Under the pieces are notes generated by a model. It ran no database searches, had not been told where the DNA came from, and worked only from the letters and a program-made list of their open reading frames with translations. A stretch of 64,000 nt of DNA from Pelolinea sp. (lineage in GTDB: Bacteria > Chloroflexota > Anaerolineae > Anaerolineales > Anaerolineaceae), in NCBI GenBank assembly GCA_012797975.1, contig JAAZOD010000020.1, positions 102,165 through 166,164 on the forward strand, given 5' to 3'. The translations under genes and the position numbers were made by a program. Positions 10,037 to 20,300 of the stretch are shown here, piece by piece; positions within the stretch are counted from its first letter, which is position 1, and every line of letters begins with the position of its first letter.

Positions 10037-12061
10037 ATGCGTTCAAAATGGTATGTATTATTTAGTGCATTGGTAGTCCTTGCGACACTCCTCGTTGCTT
10101 GCCAACCCGCAGCTGCAACAGAAGAAGCAGCCCCGGAAGCAGGCGCAGTCGAGGAAGCGGCAGATGCTGAGGCATTCTGGCGCAAGTCTGCAGATCCTAC
10201 CACCTGGGTTGAGACATCGATTGGTGATCCAGAAACTCTCGATACCTCCCGCGACTATGAAACCGGCGGTGGCGAGATTCTCCAAAACGTGTACGATACC
10301 CTTGTTTTCATGGATAAAGACCAGGCGTCAACATTCGTCCCCATGCTGGCAACAGAAGTTCCTTCCCTGGAAAACGGTGGAATCTCTGAAGATGGCAAGA
10401 CCGTTACCTTCCACATTCGCGATGGTGTAAAGTTCCATGACGGTTCCGATATGACCGTTGACGATGTTGCTTTCAGCTTCATTCGCAGAATTTTAGCTGG
10501 CAGCACCGTTTCACCGCAGTGGATGCTTGTCGAACCAGTTTTTGGTGCCGGACTTGTGGATATTGCAGAAGTAGTTGATCCTGAGAATCCCCCCTATGAT
10601 GATCAGGCAACTCTGAAGACCTATGATGCTGCAACCCTCGCCAATGTCTGCGAAACCCTAAAAACCAAGATCGTTGCTGATCCTGCTGCTGGTACCGTGA
10701 CCTTTAATCTTGCACAACCGTGGGCTCCTTTCATTGCTACCTTAGCCAATGGTGGTTGGGCAACAATTGAAAGCAAAGCATGGGTAGGTGCGAACGGTGG
10801 TTGGGATGGTGACTGCGCAACTTGGCAGAACTACTATGCAATCCCCACCGAGGAACTCAACCAGCTTGGCATTGGCAACAGTGCTATGGGAACTGGCCCC
10901 TACAAATTCGATCACTGGACACCCGGTGAGGAAATTGTTTTGACCGCCAACGAAGATTACTGGATGACCGAACCCATGTGGGAAGGCGCCCCGACCGGAG
11001 CCCCAGCGATCAAGACCGTTGTGATCAAACAAGTTGGTGAATTCAGCACCCGCCTGGCAATGGCGCAAGCTGGAGATGCCGATAACATTCTTGCAGGTTC
11101 AACCGAAGACTGGCCGATTTTGGATGAGATGGTCGGTGGACAAATCACCTATGATGAATACATGGCTGGTGAACCGATCGTAATCACCGATCCAACCAAA
11201 CCATTCTACAAAGTGACCGATATTACATTCGCAAATACCCGCACCGATATTGGCTTCAACTTCAAAGTCAACACCGAAGGTGGAAACTCCTTCATCGGTA
11301 GTGGTGTTTTGGATGGCGATGGAATCCCAGCCGATTTCTTCTCGGATGTCCATGTCCGCCGTGCCTTCAGCTACTGCTTTGATTATGACACCCTGGCTAC
11401 TGAAGTAATGCAGGGTGAAGCCAATCGCGCCCCAGTTCTCATGCTGCCCGGCATGATTGGTTACGATGAGAATGCTGATCACTACACCTATGACATTGAC
11501 AAGTGCGTGGAAGAATTGAAAGCCTCCACCTGGGTATCCGAAGATGGCACTCAACTCTATGACCTTGGTTTCCGCATGTCCGCAGTCTACAATGTGGGCA
11601 ACACTCTACGCCAGACCATTGCTGAATTAGTGCAAGCTGGTATGCAGGAAGCCGGTCCACAATTCGTGGTCGAGGTTGTAGGTTTACCATGGCCAACCTT
11701 CCTGGCGAACATCAACGCCAAGAAAATCCCGATCTTCATCATCGGATGGCTGTCTGACTACTTCGACACCCATAACTGGACTTCAACCTTCACCTCTGCT
11801 TACTATTCATTCAAGCAGAACTTCCCGGATGAACTGCGTGCGCAGTTCTCCGAGATCAACTCACGTGCTGTACAGGAAGTCGATCCTGCAAAACGCGAAA
11901 AGATCTACAAGGAAGAATTCAACAAGCTGTATTTCGAACAAGCTCCAGCTATGCTGCTCTTCACAACCAAGGGCCGTCACTATGCACAGCCTTGGGAAAA
12001 TGGCTGGTACTCGAACCCGATCTATTCCAACAAGTGGTACTACGCTCTGTCGAAAGACTAG
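10037..12061 (+). CDS. Oligopeptide-type ABC transporter substrate-binding lipoprotein (SBP family 5)
   Basis: Substrate receptor of the neighbouring transporter. The ATG at 10037 is chosen because GGAGG lies 6 bases upstream and it opens the lipoprotein signal MRSKWYVLFSALVVLATLL with lipobox LVAC; the frame has an upstream TTG start that adds 15 unlikely residues. After an Ala/Glu-rich tether, family 5 motifs appear: KTVTFHIRDGVKFHDGSDM and GPYKFDHWTPGEEIVLTANEDYW. 674 residues. It is a close paralogue of the protein at 22073. A strong hairpin follows it before the permeases. Confidence 0.92.
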   Translation: MRSKWYVLFSALVVLATLLVACQPAAATEEAAPEAGAVEEAADAEAFWRKSADPTTWVETSIGDPETLDTSRDYETGGGEILQNVYDTLVFMDKDQASTFVPMLATEVPSLENGGISEDGKTVTFHIRDGVKFHDGSDMTVDDVAFSFIRRILAGSTVSPQWMLVEPVFGAGLVDIAEVVDPENPPYDDQATLKTYDAATLANVCETLKTKIVADPAAGTVTFNLAQPWAPFIATLANGGWATIESKAWVGANGGWDGDCATWQNYYAIPTEELNQLGIGNSAMGTGPYKFDHWTPGEEIVLTANEDYWMTEPMWEGAPTGAPAIKTVVIKQVGEFSTRLAMAQAGDADNILAGSTEDWPILDEMVGGQITYDEYMAGEPIVITDPTKPFYKVTDITFANTRTDIGFNFKVNTEGGNSFIGSGVLDGDGIPADFFSDVHVRRAFSYCFDYDTLATEVMQGEANRAPVLMLPGMIGYDENADHYTYDIDKCVEELKASTWVSEDGTQLYDLGFRMSAVYNVGNTLRQTIAELVQAGMQEAGPQFVVEVVGLPWPTFLANINAKKIPIFIIGWLSDYFDTHNWTSTFTSAYYSFKQNFPDELRAQFSEINSRAVQEVDPAKREKIYKEEFNKLYFEQAPAMLLFTTKGRHYAQPWENGWYSNPIYSNKWYYALSKD

Positions 12062-12079
12062 GATCGAGTTAAACAAAGC

Positions 12080-12107
12080 GCTGAGGGTAGGGTAACCTAC
12101 CCTCAGC
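12080..12107 (+). other. Intercistronic hairpin after the binding-protein gene
   Basis: Perfect 12-base stem GCTGAGGGTAGG / CCTACCCTCAGC with a four-base loop, 19 bases after the binding-protein stop and 27 bases before the permease start. There is no T tract after it, so it is more likely an mRNA-protecting or attenuating structure than a full terminator. It would explain higher expression of the binding protein than of the permeases. Confidence 0.7.
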
Positions 12108-12134
12108 CAAACTGAATGAAACGAGAAGAAAAAA

Positions 12135-13199
12135 ATGACCCAATATATTGTCCGCAGATTACTGCTCATGCCCCTGACCTTGATAGGAGTGACGCTCCTC
12201 ATCTTCGGAATGCTTTCCTTTTTATCACCAGCAGAAAGAGTATCGTTATATGTGCGGGATATCCCCAAAAATGATATCGTGATGAATTCTTTGATCGAAC
12301 GATATGGTCTGAACGATCCATTTCTGGTGCAGTATTATCATTGGCTGGTTGGTCAGAAAGATGCATCCACAGGAGAATGGGCTGGCGGAATACTGAGAGG
12401 AAATTTCGGGTATTCCCGCTCTGCGAACCAAAATATTGTTGACCTGATCAAGCGACGCTTCCCGGCTACTGTAGAATTGGCACTTTATTCCATTGTCCCA
12501 TTGATTGGAGTGGGCACCTGGTTGGGAATCGTGGCAGCAAAAAATCACAACAATATTATTGACCAAATTGCTCGCATCTTTGGTATCTTGGGTTATTCTT
12601 TTCCCTCTTTTGTGTTTGGTCTTCTCATGCTGATGTTCTTCTATGCAAAATATCAGATTTTCCCACCTGATCGACTGTCGAACTGGGCAAATTTGGTGGT
12701 GACAGGGGAAGGATTTACAAGTTATACCAGTTTGGTCACCATTGATGCCTTATTGAATGGACGGTTCGACATTTTCTTGGATGCACTTCGCCATCTGGTT
12801 TTACCCATTCTTACCCTTTCTTACATTAACTGGGCCCTGTATCTGCGCATCATGCGTTCATCCATGCTGGAGTCCATGAATCAGGATTATGTGGTCACCG
12901 CCCGTGCGAAAGGTGTAAAAGAGAAAGATGTTGTCAATAAGCATGCCAGACCCAATGCCATGATACCCATCGTGACCATGAGCGGTATGACCATTGCAGG
13001 GCTATTAAGCGGTGTGACCATCACAGAGACAATTTTCATCTATCCTGGGATTGGCTCTGCCGCGGCGGCTGCCTCAACTCAATTGGATGTGGTTACCATC
13101 CTTTCGTTAGTGTTGCTAACGGGATTCATCCTGCTGGTGGCGAATTTGATCGTTGATATCACCTATGCATTCCTGGATCCGCGCGTGCGGTTATCTTGA
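12135..13199 (+). CDS. Oligopeptide/dipeptide ABC transporter permease, OppB/DppB type
   Basis: Inner-membrane permease with six predicted membrane segments. It begins with MTQYIVRRLLLMPLTLIGVTLLIF, the usual first segment of this family, and has the EAA-type coupling region YVVTARAKGVKEKDVVNKHARPNAMIP-like near residue 255, plus the C-terminal TETIFIYPGIG block. 354 residues; there is an insertion around residues 75-100 (GQKDASTGEWAGG) often seen in bacterial relatives. Partner of the permease 22 bases downstream. Confidence 0.92.
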   Translation: MTQYIVRRLLLMPLTLIGVTLLIFGMLSFLSPAERVSLYVRDIPKNDIVMNSLIERYGLNDPFLVQYYHWLVGQKDASTGEWAGGILRGNFGYSRSANQNIVDLIKRRFPATVELALYSIVPLIGVGTWLGIVAAKNHNNIIDQIARIFGILGYSFPSFVFGLLMLMFFYAKYQIFPPDRLSNWANLVVTGEGFTSYTSLVTIDALLNGRFDIFLDALRHLVLPILTLSYINWALYLRIMRSSMLESMNQDYVVTARAKGVKEKDVVNKHARPNAMIPIVTMSGMTIAGLLSGVTITETIFIYPGIGSAAAAASTQLDVVTILSLVLLTGFILLVANLIVDITYAFLDPRVRLS

Positions 13200-13221
13200 G
13201 TCGGGCGAAGGAGATAATTGA

Positions 13222-14262
13222 ATGGCTGAAGCACAAGTTCTCGATAAAAAACTAGAGGGGCTGATCGGTGAATATACCGAGCGCAAGATCACTCGCACTG
13301 AAAAGCTGTTAGGACCGGAAGCTTACCGAATATTGAAAGGGATCTTTACCACTCCCACCTCAGTGGTTGGCTTTATTTTAATTGCAATATTCATTCTTGT
13401 GGCAATCTTTGCCCCGCAGATCATTCCTCCCAAAGCCAATGCATTGGATCCCTACAAGATCATGCGGGATGGGTTCGGCTCTGTTCCTAAAGCACCCGGT
13501 ACGATTTGGACGAAAAATCCACCCCAAGTGCCATGGTGGTATCGCACCTTTGTAGGCGATGAATGGGTTCACCTGTTCGGCACCGCCAGCGGCGGTTGGG
13601 ATATCTTTTATGGTGTGATCTGGGGAACACGAACCGCCATCAAGGTAGGCCTTATCATTGAAGGTATCACCTTAATATTAGGGATGATCATCGGTTGTCT
13701 GGCTGCCTTTTATGGCGGGCTGCTGGATACAATCACCATGCGCGTGGTCGAAGTGTTCCAGACTTTCCCCTTTATTATGGCGGCCATGACGCTATCGGCA
13801 ATTCTGACACCCATTATCGGGAAAGGCATTTGGCCTGCCACCATTGCCTTGGTCGCATTTGGATGGATGGGGTATGCTCGTCTGATCCGTGGGGACATTC
13901 TCTCGGTGCGTGAGCGCGACTATATCCTGGCAGCGCGTGTCATTGGAGCCAAAGACAGCCGCATCATGTTCAAACATATCATTCCCAATGCAATCTATCC
14001 GACCCTGGTGCTGGCTTCACTGGATATTGGTACCATTGTGGTATCCTTTGCCGCGTTGAGTTTCCTAGGGATCGGCACCGAGATCGGGTATGCCGACTGG
14101 GGTCAATTGGTCAGCTTTGCCCGAAACTGGATCCCACAATTGTCAACCTACTGGTGGATCTTGATCTACCCCGGAATGGCATTGGTTTTGTTCGTTTTGG
14201 GATGGAACCTGGTTGGCGATGCTTTGCGCGATATCATGGATCCCAGAATGAGAAATCGATAA
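13222..14262 (+). CDS. Oligopeptide/dipeptide ABC transporter permease, OppC/DppC type
   Basis: Second permease of the importer. The N-terminal cytoplasmic stretch (about 45 residues) precedes the first membrane segment, as in OppC. The coupling motif RERDYILAARVIGAKDSRI and FKHIIPNAIYP is intact, and the end reads LGWNLVGDALRDIMDPRMRNR, diagnostic for the DppC family. A periplasmic insertion of about 60 residues lies between segments 1 and 2. A clear terminator follows, closing the operon that began at the promoter near 7.9 kb. Confidence 0.93.
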   Translation: MAEAQVLDKKLEGLIGEYTERKITRTEKLLGPEAYRILKGIFTTPTSVVGFILIAIFILVAIFAPQIIPPKANALDPYKIMRDGFGSVPKAPGTIWTKNPPQVPWWYRTFVGDEWVHLFGTASGGWDIFYGVIWGTRTAIKVGLIIEGITLILGMIIGCLAAFYGGLLDTITMRVVEVFQTFPFIMAAMTLSAILTPIIGKGIWPATIALVAFGWMGYARLIRGDILSVRERDYILAARVIGAKDSRIMFKHIIPNAIYPTLVLASLDIGTIVVSFAALSFLGIGTEIGYADWGQLVSFARNWIPQLSTYWWILIYPGMALVLFVLGWNLVGDALRDIMDPRMRNR

Positions 14263-14278
14263 AACACTTGAGAATCGG

Positions 14279-14313
14279 TACAGGGTTTCGTGGCTACGAA
14301 ACCCTGTATTTTA
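14279..14313 (+). terminator. Rho-independent terminator of the oligopeptide ABC operon
   Basis: Perfect 13-base stem TACAGGGTTTCGT / ACGAAACCCTGTA with a short loop, followed by TTTTATT. It lies 16 bases after the permease stop and ahead of tRNA-Gln. Confidence 0.85.
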
Positions 14314-14364
14314 TTAAATCCCAAAATATGTTAAAATATCTTCCTCTTGAAGGGAACCCCAGAA

Positions 14365-14435
14365 TGGGGCGTGGTGCAACGGCAGCACAGCAGACTTTGA
14401 ATCTGTTTATCTTGGTTCGAATCCGAGCGCCCCAG
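14365..14435 (+). tRNA. tRNA-Gln (anticodon TTG)
   Basis: Full cloverleaf: acceptor TGGGGCG/CGCCCCA, D stem GTGC/GCAC, anticodon stem GCAGA/TCTGT with loop CTTTGAA (anticodon TTG), short variable loop, and T arm CTTGG-TTCGAAT-CCGAG. Discriminator G; CCA is not encoded. 71 nucleotides. The window also holds gatCAB, the enzyme that makes Gln-tRNA(Gln) by transamidation in organisms lacking a glutaminyl-tRNA synthetase. Confidence 0.95.
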
Positions 14436-14462
14436 CTTGAGAAATTATGAAAAGGATAAAAC

Positions 14463-14500
14463 GCGAGCAAACTGATCGAAAGTTGGCTCGCTGTTTTGTT
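14463..14500 (+). terminator. Terminator after tRNA-Gln
   Basis: Stem GCGAGC / GCTCGC extended inward by AACT / AGTT across one mismatch, followed by TGTTTTGTT. It sits 28 bases after the tRNA and just before the glmU ribosome binding site. Confidence 0.6.
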
Positions 14501-14520
14501 AAAAAAGAATGGAGTGAATC

Positions 14521-15900
14521 ATGCGAACAGGTTCAATCATCTTAGCAGCAGGACTCAGTAAAAGAATGAATTCCGCAACCCCCAAAGTGATCCATCCCCT
14601 GTTGGGAAAACCGCTATTATCCTATTCGATCGAGGCGGCAAAAGCAGCGTCCGATGTTCCTCCTGTGGTAGTTGTTGGATATGCCGGCGATAAGGTCATG
14701 GAAGCCATTCATGCTGAAGTTCAATATGCATTTCAAAACGAACAATTGGGTACCGCCCATGCCGTAATGATGGCCGAACCGTTGCTAAAGGGAACCGTTG
14801 ATCAAATTTTGATCACATCCGCCGATATGCCGTTAGTATCCGCGAACACTTTGCGGGAATTGGTGAAAATTCAATCGCTGCATGATGGACCGATGAGCCT
14901 GGTCAGCATTCTCACAAACGACTCGCGCGGGTTTGGGAGAATTATCCGTGACAGGTCAGGGAACGCCCGGGCGATCATTGAAGAAAAAGTTGCCACACCC
15001 GAGCAGCTCACGATCAACGAATTCAATGCCGGCATCTATTGCGTCAAGAGCGAATGGTTGTGGGATGCATTGAAGAAAGTAAAAAAATCTCCGGTGGGAG
15101 AATTCTTCCTGACCGATCTGCTGGAAATTGCCGTACAAGCCAATGAAAAGGTCTCAATACTGCAGCTTGAGAATGTAGAAGAAGCGATCGGGATCAACAA
15201 TCGTGTCCATTTTGCCGAAGTGGAAAAGATCATGCGTCGACAGATCAATGAGAAGTTTATGCTATCGGGAGTGACCATGATCGATCCGGATCTTGTCTAT
15301 ATTGACCCGACCGTCGAAATCGGCCGGGATTCGGTTATTTATCCCGATTCCTATTTGCGCGGAAACACAAAAATTGGTGAAAATTGTACGATAGGTCCTG
15401 GCACGATCATTGAAGATTCCAGCATTGGCAATGATTGCCGAATCTTGAAGAGCGTTTTGGAAGGGGCAGAACTTGAAGACCATGTGGAAATGGGACCATT
15501 CTGCCGTCTACGCAGCGGAGCGCATTTGGCCAGTCACGTACACATGGGCAACTTTGGAGAGGTGAAAAAATCCTATCTTGGAAAAGGTACCAAAATGGGA
15601 CATTTTTCTTATATCGGTGACGCTACAATTGGCGAGAATGTGAATATCGGCGCCGGTACGATCACCTGCAACTATGATGGGGAAAAGAAGAATAAAACAG
15701 TGATCGGCGATGAGACTTTCATCGGCAGCGATACCATGCTGGTGGCACCGGTAAACATTGGTAAAAATGCAGTCACTGGCGCAGGAGCGGTTGTGACCCG
15801 CGATGTGGGAGATGGCGAGAAAGTGGTGGGTGTTCCTGCGCATGTAATCAAGAACAAAAAAGATGAGGAAAAAGAAGATGACAAATCCAGAAAAGGATGA
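14521..15900 (+). CDS. glmU: Bifunctional UDP-N-acetylglucosamine pyrophosphorylase / glucosamine-1-phosphate acetyltransferase
   Basis: Makes UDP-GlcNAc from glucosamine-1-phosphate, acetyl-CoA and UTP for cell-wall synthesis. The N-terminal uridyltransferase starts with LAAGLSKRMNSATPKVIHP (nucleotide-binding signature) and NEQLGTAHAV; from about residue 250 the chain becomes a left-handed beta helix of hexapeptide repeats, with the acetyltransferase motif GAGTITCNYDGEKKNKT near residue 380. 459 residues, normal; the tail is highly charged. GGAG precedes the ATG. The last 23 bases overlap cdd, consistent with an operon. Confidence 0.96.
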   Translation: MRTGSIILAAGLSKRMNSATPKVIHPLLGKPLLSYSIEAAKAASDVPPVVVVGYAGDKVMEAIHAEVQYAFQNEQLGTAHAVMMAEPLLKGTVDQILITSADMPLVSANTLRELVKIQSLHDGPMSLVSILTNDSRGFGRIIRDRSGNARAIIEEKVATPEQLTINEFNAGIYCVKSEWLWDALKKVKKSPVGEFFLTDLLEIAVQANEKVSILQLENVEEAIGINNRVHFAEVEKIMRRQINEKFMLSGVTMIDPDLVYIDPTVEIGRDSVIYPDSYLRGNTKIGENCTIGPGTIIEDSSIGNDCRILKSVLEGAELEDHVEMGPFCRLRSGAHLASHVHMGNFGEVKKSYLGKGTKMGHFSYIGDATIGENVNIGAGTITCNYDGEKKNKTVIGDETFIGSDTMLVAPVNIGKNAVTGAGAVVTRDVGDGEKVVGVPAHVIKNKKDEEKEDDKSRKG

Positions 15901-16288
15901 GAGATCCGCATTAATCCAGATTGCAATTGAAGCGCGGAAGAAGGCCTACGTCCCCTATTCCCATTACCCGGTAGGGGCAGCACTTCTGACAAAATCGGGA
16001 AAAATTTTCACCGGCGCAAACATTGAGAATGCCGCTTTTCCCGTCACCATTTGTGCAGAACGGACGGCCATTTTCAAAGCCGTATCGGAAGGGGAATTGG
16101 AGCTGGAGGCGATCGCCGTGGTGACGAAGAATGGTGGAACGCCCTGCGGATCGTGCCGCCAGGTAATGGCTGAATTCAACCCAGAGCTGAAGATCTATAT
16201 CGCCAATGAAAAGGGAGAATTGGTTCAAGAAACCCAATTAAAAGACATTCTCCCCGGGTATTTTGGACCAAAAAGTTTGGTGCCATAA
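15878..16288 (+). CDS. cdd: Cytidine deaminase
   Basis: Deaminates cytidine and deoxycytidine to uridine forms in pyrimidine salvage. The zinc site is visible as CAERTAI (Cys ligand and catalytic Glu) and PCGSCRQ (two further Cys ligands), the homotetrameric class pattern. YVPYSHYPVGAAL forms the substrate-binding N terminus. I start at the ATG at 15878 (136 residues) because GAGGAAAAAG lies just upstream; the frame also allows a start 15 bases earlier. It overlaps the end of glmU by 23 bases. Confidence 0.93.
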   Translation: MTNPEKDERSALIQIAIEARKKAYVPYSHYPVGAALLTKSGKIFTGANIENAAFPVTICAERTAIFKAVSEGELELEAIAVVTKNGGTPCGSCRQVMAEFNPELKIYIANEKGELVQETQLKDILPGYFGPKSLVP

Positions 16289-16306
16289 GAGACCGATAAC
16301 AGTGAA

Positions 16307-17092
16307 ATGGATGACAGTGACCGGTTAATCAATTCTGAAGCATATGTGATCACTCAGACGGATTATGGGGAAGCTGATCGTATCTACACGATTTTTTCCA
16401 GGCGGAACGGAAAAATAAAGGCACTGGCGCACGGTGCGCGGAAATCAAAATCTCGCAAAGCCGGACATCTTCAACCGCTTACGCTGAACCATTTAATGCT
16501 TGCGAAGGGGAAAACATTTTGGGTCATTACGCAGGCGGACACCCTTAATCCCTATACCCTGATCAAGAACGATCTGAAAAAAACGGCCAGTGCCTTATAT
16601 GTCTTTGAACTGGTCAACCGTTTTGCCCCGGAAAATGAACCGGTTATTCCCCTCTTTCAATTGATCAAGGAGAGTCTGGATCGAATTGAAAAAGAGGATG
16701 ACCACTTTCTAAACATCAAATATTTTGAATTCCGTTTGCTAAAAAGCACCGGCTTTATGCCCAACCTTGTCGATTGTGTTCAATGCGGCGAGCCCATACA
16801 ACCGCAGGATCAGTATTTTTCAGCCGAGCAGGGAGGAGTGCTTTGCCCGCACTGTGGCATCAAAGGATTCAATGCTCGAAAGATCAGTTTACCGGCATTA
16901 AGGTATTTTCGATTCATCCAGCGCAGCCCTTATAACGAATTACAGAAAGCAAGACCCACCCCTGAAATTCAACAGGAAATGGAAAGTTTAATGCTATATT
17001 ATTTAACATACATTACAGAAAAAGGATTCAATACCCCTGTCTTTCTTCATCAGGTTGAAAAGATATTCAAGAAAAAGGACAGCAATGAATAA
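16307..17092 (+). CDS. recO: DNA repair protein RecO
   Basis: Recombination mediator that loads RecA with RecR in gap repair. An N-terminal OB-fold begins with EAYVITQTDYGEADRIYTIFS and GKIKALAHGARKSKSR, both typical of RecO, followed by the helical domain and a zinc site CVQCGEPI ... LCPHCG around residues 159-184. 261 residues, normal. The gene ends overlapping the NifU-like gene by 8 bases. Confidence 0.93.
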   Translation: MDDSDRLINSEAYVITQTDYGEADRIYTIFSRRNGKIKALAHGARKSKSRKAGHLQPLTLNHLMLAKGKTFWVITQADTLNPYTLIKNDLKKTASALYVFELVNRFAPENEPVIPLFQLIKESLDRIEKEDDHFLNIKYFEFRLLKSTGFMPNLVDCVQCGEPIQPQDQYFSAEQGGVLCPHCGIKGFNARKISLPALRYFRFIQRSPYNELQKARPTPEIQQEMESLMLYYLTYITEKGFNTPVFLHQVEKIFKKKDSNE

Positions 17093-17336
17093 GGAAAAAA
17101 AGGAATATTCCAGAGAAGAGCAGATCCGAGGGTTGATCGAACAGATTGATGCCTACATTGATCATTATCATGGCGGTTCGGTTGAGTTCCTGTCTTTGAA
17201 GGGCAACGTTCTAACGGTCCGCTTGGGTGGCGCTTGTGAAGGTTGTTCTTTGCAGAATGCCACTTTGAAAGGTTGGGTGGAAGGTACAGTGAAACAATTC
17301 TTTCCTGAAATTAGAGAAGTTGAATTGGGAAATTAA
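17085..17336 (+). CDS. NifU-like iron-sulfur scaffold (NifU C-terminal domain protein)
   Basis: Small protein of 83 residues consisting of a single NifU C-terminal domain, which assembles and hands over Fe-S clusters. The conserved GGACEGCSLQNATLKGWVE carries the CxxC cluster ligands. The ATG at 17085 lies inside the end of recO and has AAGGA just upstream; the longer frame would start inside recO without a ribosome binding site. Possible clients in this window are the Fe-S aldehyde oxidoreductase and other redox enzymes, but this is only inference. Confidence 0.9.
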   Translation: MNKEKKEYSREEQIRGLIEQIDAYIDHYHGGSVEFLSLKGNVLTVRLGGACEGCSLQNATLKGWVEGTVKQFFPEIREVELGN

Positions 17337-17380
17337 TCTTTTGTGAGTTCCGGGATACGGATTGGATCCTGGAAAATCAA

Positions 17381-20300
17381 ATGAATTTCATGATGAAAAC
17401 AAACAGACACCTCCTGTTTCTAACTGTAATTCTGGTCACCGCTGCTATTTTCTTTTCATCCTGCGGTACATTGCCCGAAATGTCGAGCGCAAAAAATCCG
17501 GAACCCTCTTTCATCACCACCTCATCGCCGGTGGAAGAGGGAAAGGAGTTTGATTTCATCAATCAACCCATGCGTTTTGATTATCTTGATACCTTTAGTG
17601 GTTTATCCTCGAACATGATCAACGAGATCATTCAGGATCAATTCGGATTGGTCTGGATCGCCACCTTTAACGGATTGAACAAATATGATGGTAAAAATTT
17701 CACGGTTTATCAAAAAGATGAATCAGACAAGAGCAGTCTGATCAATAATGCGGTTTGGGTCATTTATGAAGATCAAGATGGGAATCTTTGGGCAGGCACG
17801 GATGGAGGATTGGATAAATTCAACCGCACTACCAATTCTTTCACTCATTATCAAAATGATCCTTCTGATCTGCATAGTCTGCCGAACAATTTTGTGCGTT
17901 GCATATTGCAGGATTCGCGCGGCAACCTGTGGGTCGGAACCTCAGGTGGAGGACTCAGCAAGTTCGATCCCGAGACCGAACAGTTCACTACCTATACACA
18001 TAATGAGGAAAATCCATACAGCATCACCAGCAACATCGTCCGTGCGATTTACGAGGATTCACGCGGCTATTTATGGATAGGCACCTGGAACGGACTGGAT
18101 CGGTTCGATTATGAAACAGAGAGTTTTTTCCATTTCAATAAGAGGAGCATCTCAAATCAGGCGGAATATTTCATCGAATCCACTCCAAATGTGCGAGGTT
18201 TCGATATTGCCGAAGATGTTCTTATCACCACCGAAACGCAGTACTATCCATCGGATGTGTCGGTTGAAAACAAGATTATCGATATCGAAGAAGATATTGA
18301 TGGCGATTTGTGGTTAGCCACCATGGGCGGCGGTATAAAAAAATTGGACCCACTGGATGGTTCTTATGAAATCTATCAAAATGAAGGGAACAATCCGTCG
18401 AGTCTGAGCAACAATACGGTGCTGGAGATCTTTCGTGATTCACAGGATAACTACTGGTTTGGCACCAATGATGGACTAAACCTGTATAACCGTTCCAATG
18501 ATCATTTTGTACGTTTTCTTTATGACATTGAAACGCGCGATATGTTGAATTCCCTATCCAGCGGCATTATTTCTTCGATTATGGAAGATGAATCTGGCAT
18601 GTATTGGATTGGAACATCCGGTGGCGGGGTAAATATTTTCAGCCCTACCATGAATCGGTTTCAACAGGTGAAAAACGATCCCACGCGTCCCTCTTCTTTG
18701 AGCAGCAATACCATCTGGGCTTTTCAACAAGATTATGATGGCACCCTGTGGGTGGCGAATGACGCAGGTGTGGATATGCAGCGCAAGGATGCAGGTTACT
18801 ACATCCATTATGATCCGCATTCCGACGATCTTCGAGATGACGATGATGCGGTTTATACCATCCTTCGCGATTCGACGGGTGTGCTATGGATTGGGACGGA
18901 ACATGGATTAAGCAGCTTCAATTACATCGAAAATCGTTTTATCACATATTCTGCCTATACCTATCCCTCTGAAAGCGACCTTGCCCCCCTCGAAGAGATT
19001 CCGATCACTGACCTGCAGGAAGATTCTGAAGGGAATATTTGGATTGGGACTTATGGCAACGGACTCATGAAGCTGGACCCGACTTCGGGTAGCATCATCG
19101 ATTTTCAGTATGATGCGAACAATGCCAACAGCATCAGCAGCAATATCATCAACGCCATCGCACACGATAAGGATGGTGTCTTGTGGATCGGGACGATCGG
19201 GGGAGGATTGAACCGTCTGGACCCCCACACCAATCTATTTACCCGGTTTTTAAATGATCCTGAAAATACAGAGACCATCAGCGATAATACGGTGACATCG
19301 TTGACCTTTGATCAAAGCGGTACATTATGGATCGGCACATATAATGGTTTGAATTCTTTCAATCCTGCTACGGGCCTATTCAAGGTGTATTCCATCCGCG
19401 AGGGGTTGAGCAGTGATGCAATCCTGGGGGTTGTGGTCGACCGCGACGGGATGGTTTGGATGAGCACACGGAACGGACTTTCTCGTTTCAATCCTCAAAA
19501 CAATGAATTTCTGCATTTTACTTATCAGGATGGTTTGCAAAGCAGTGAATTTCTAAACAGTTCCTGTGCTTTAGGGTCTGAGGGAAAATTATATTTTGGC
19601 GGATTGGGTGGATATAATGTTTTCGACCCGGCGGAATTGCAGGGGAACACGTATGTCCCTGAGATTGTTTTGACTTCTCTCACACAAAGCGGTGAACCTC
19701 TTGCATTGGATCAAGGTTTGGAAGAAGTTGATGAGATCACCCTGCGATGGCCAGACAATTACTTCGAATTCGAGTTTGCGGCATTGAATTACATTCGTCC
19801 CCAGAAGAACGAATATGCTTATTTTTTGGAAAATTTTGACAAAGATTGGAACTATGTAGAGACCCGTTCCTACGGTCGTTATACCAATTTACCCCAAGGC
19901 ACCTATAAACTGCATTTGATCGGATCAAATAACGATGGCATCTGGAATCGCGATGGCAAAACGGTCGTCATCCATGTCATTCCTGCGTGGTGGGAATCAC
20001 AATGGTTTCGAGTGTCGGCAATTTTATTGGTCACCCTGGTGGTCATTTCTTTTTATCGAATGCAGTTGATGAATGTTGAGCGTTATAACCGAAAACTTGC
20101 TGAGGAAGTAAAAGAACGAACTGCAGATATCGAGCGGCGGCGCAGGGTTTCAGATGGGCTGCGTGAGATCCTGATACGGTTGAATTCAGATCTTCCTGTT
20201 CGCGAAAGCATTGATTTTATCGCCTGTCAGGTAAGTGAATTGCTGTCAGCGCGCTGTGTCATCATTGTTCAATTTATCAGTGAAAAGCGGGTAAAGACTC

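Noticed and set aside
9894..10076. Small frame spanning the OppF end and the binding-protein start, with ATG at 9969 beside AAGGAGGTGAT
   Set aside because: The ATG abuts the anti-16S sequence with no spacing, and the frame overlaps the signal peptide of the real gene in another frame.
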